This document shows positions 23,939-24,604 of a stretch of 24,604 nucleotides of DNA, one piece after another (within the stretch, counting starts at the first letter, position 1; every line of letters begins with the position of its first letter). Origin of the DNA: GCA-2732805 sp964516605 (GTDB taxonomy: Bacteria > Pseudomonadota > Gammaproteobacteria > Coxiellales > Coxiellaceae); contig CAZFAA010000017.1 in assembly GCA_964516605.1 (NCBI GenBank), forward strand, positions 1 through 24,604, in the 5' to 3' direction. The notes beneath the pieces are model-generated. The model was not told where the DNA came from, did not search any database, and saw only the letters and a program-made list of their open reading frames with translations. Position numbers and translations under genes: made by a program.

Positions 23939-24604
23939 TTACACAGCAAGGTGTTGTTTGGTTAACACATCAAACAGCGCTAAATATTGTGTTGTAATGA
24001 TATCTTTTGAAAAACATTGCTCATAACGTGCATGCCCTTGTTGTGCAAGGGTGTGCATGAGCTTTGAGTCTTTTAATAATTCTTTAATTGCAGTAGCCAT
24101 ATTCGCTGCATCATCGATAGGTGTTAGGTAGCCGTTTTCAGCGTGAGTGATGAGTTCGGTTGCGCCACGGCTGCAGGTAGACAGTACAGGTTTACTTTGT
24201 GCCCATGCTTCTAAAATCACATTACCCAGCGGCTCATGGCGCGAGGGGCAGATAAACAGATCGCAGGTGGCAATCACATCTTCAGGCTTGTCTATAAACC
24301 CCAGCAGTTTAACACGCTGGTTGAGATTTAATTGTGTAATGAGTTTTTGCAAAGAGGCGTGCAGCGGACCTGCGCCACCGATCCACAATTCTGCTTGTTT
24401 TACATGAGTCATTGCCTCAATTAAAGTCTCCAATCCTTTGTTTGGATGCAGTCGCGCGAGTGTTGCGAGCAAGGGTTGATCGCGTGGCCGTTGCAGTGGT
24501 GTGCCCGGTGTTTCGGTGACAAAATTACTGATATGGTGTACACGGTTGGCCGCAATCCCTGAGCGCACGATGTAATCGCAGATGCCCTGTGTATTACCAA
24601 TAAA
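23939..24604 (-). CDS. Glycosyltransferase family 4, C-terminal part (N-terminus beyond window)
   Basis: GT4 retaining transferases add a sugar from a nucleotide donor, typically in LPS or capsule synthesis. The frame is open to the right edge, reading FIGNTQGICDYIVRSGI, so the nominal GTG at 24568 is not the true start. Visible domain parts are LLATLARLHPNKGLETLIEA (start of the C-terminal Rossmann domain), AELWIGGAGPLHASLQ, VKLLGFIDK and the donor-binding E-x7-E motif in PSRHEPLGNVILEAWAQSKP. These are all diagnostic for the GT-B fold. The acceptor and sugar are unknown. The C-terminus at 23939 is complete; about 220 codons are in the window, roughly the C-terminal 55-60 percent of a typical member. 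Confidence 0.9.
   Translation of the reverse strand, partial: FIGNTQGICDYIVRSGIAANRVHHISNFVTETPGTPLQRPRDQPLLATLARLHPNKGLETLIEAMTHVKQAELWIGGAGPLHASLQKLITQLNLNQRVKLLGFIDKPEDVIATCDLFICPSRHEPLGNVILEAWAQSKPVLSTCSRGATELITHAENGYLTPIDDAANMATAIKELLKDSKLMHTLAQQGHARYEQCFSKDIITTQYLALFDVLTKQHLAV

Noticed and set aside
24566..24568. GTG at 24568 as the start of the glycosyltransferase
   Set aside because: The frame stays open to the window edge, with conserved GT4 sequence upstream of this codon, so the gene continues outside the window.

Overview
The window looks like chromosomal DNA of a gammaproteobacterium with moderate-to-low GC. The gene set (BamD, RluD, PgeF, DegQ, RecJ next to an RpfE-like protein, YchJ) fits that class. 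The POT transporter, eukaryotic-type glutamine synthetase and several orphan proteins are reminiscent of the Legionellales/Coxiellaceae, but that lower-level placement is an impression from protein style, not a test.

Layout. The left edge (1-954, minus) is a partial type II glutamine synthetase. It is followed on the minus strand by a POT-family peptide transporter and a RimJ/RimL-type acetyltransferase. The plus strand then carries an RpfE-like phosphoglycerate-mutase-related protein, recJ (with a good sigma70 promoter) and ychJ, whose start overlaps the end of recJ. The accessory stretch 6836-9600 comes next: an AT-rich ABC-type ATPase with an RNxxHH motif near its C-terminus, followed by a graveyard of three insertion sequence families (ISAs1, IS4/IS701-like and IS3) fused into a mosaic. 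From 16259 down to 9987 a compact minus-strand operon reads pgeF, degQ, RND adaptor, RND pump, an envelope/efflux unit without an outer-membrane channel gene. 

A second accessory stretch (16300-17870, plus) has a promoter, an unrecognised 244-residue protein and two tandem small proteins that share an N-terminal F-x2-WL-x-G-[FY]-F-x-L motif. The second of these carries a 20-bp tandem duplication that appears to have bypassed an older stop codon. Housekeeping genes follow: a GNAT acetyltransferase, rluD (minus), bamD plus a polyprenol/dolichol-kinase-like membrane protein (plus), then nadE and a Mth938-domain protein (minus operon). The right end holds an unrecognised cysteine-rich small membrane protein and the C-terminal part of a GT4 glycosyltransferase that runs off the edge.

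Candidates for something new: the solitary ATPase with a HEPN-like C-terminal motif beside IS debris (possible phage defence), the tandem WLxGF small-protein pair with its duplication-driven extension, and the hairpin-rich rluD-bamD intergenic region. All function assignments rest on motif recognition by eye; no database search was possible.
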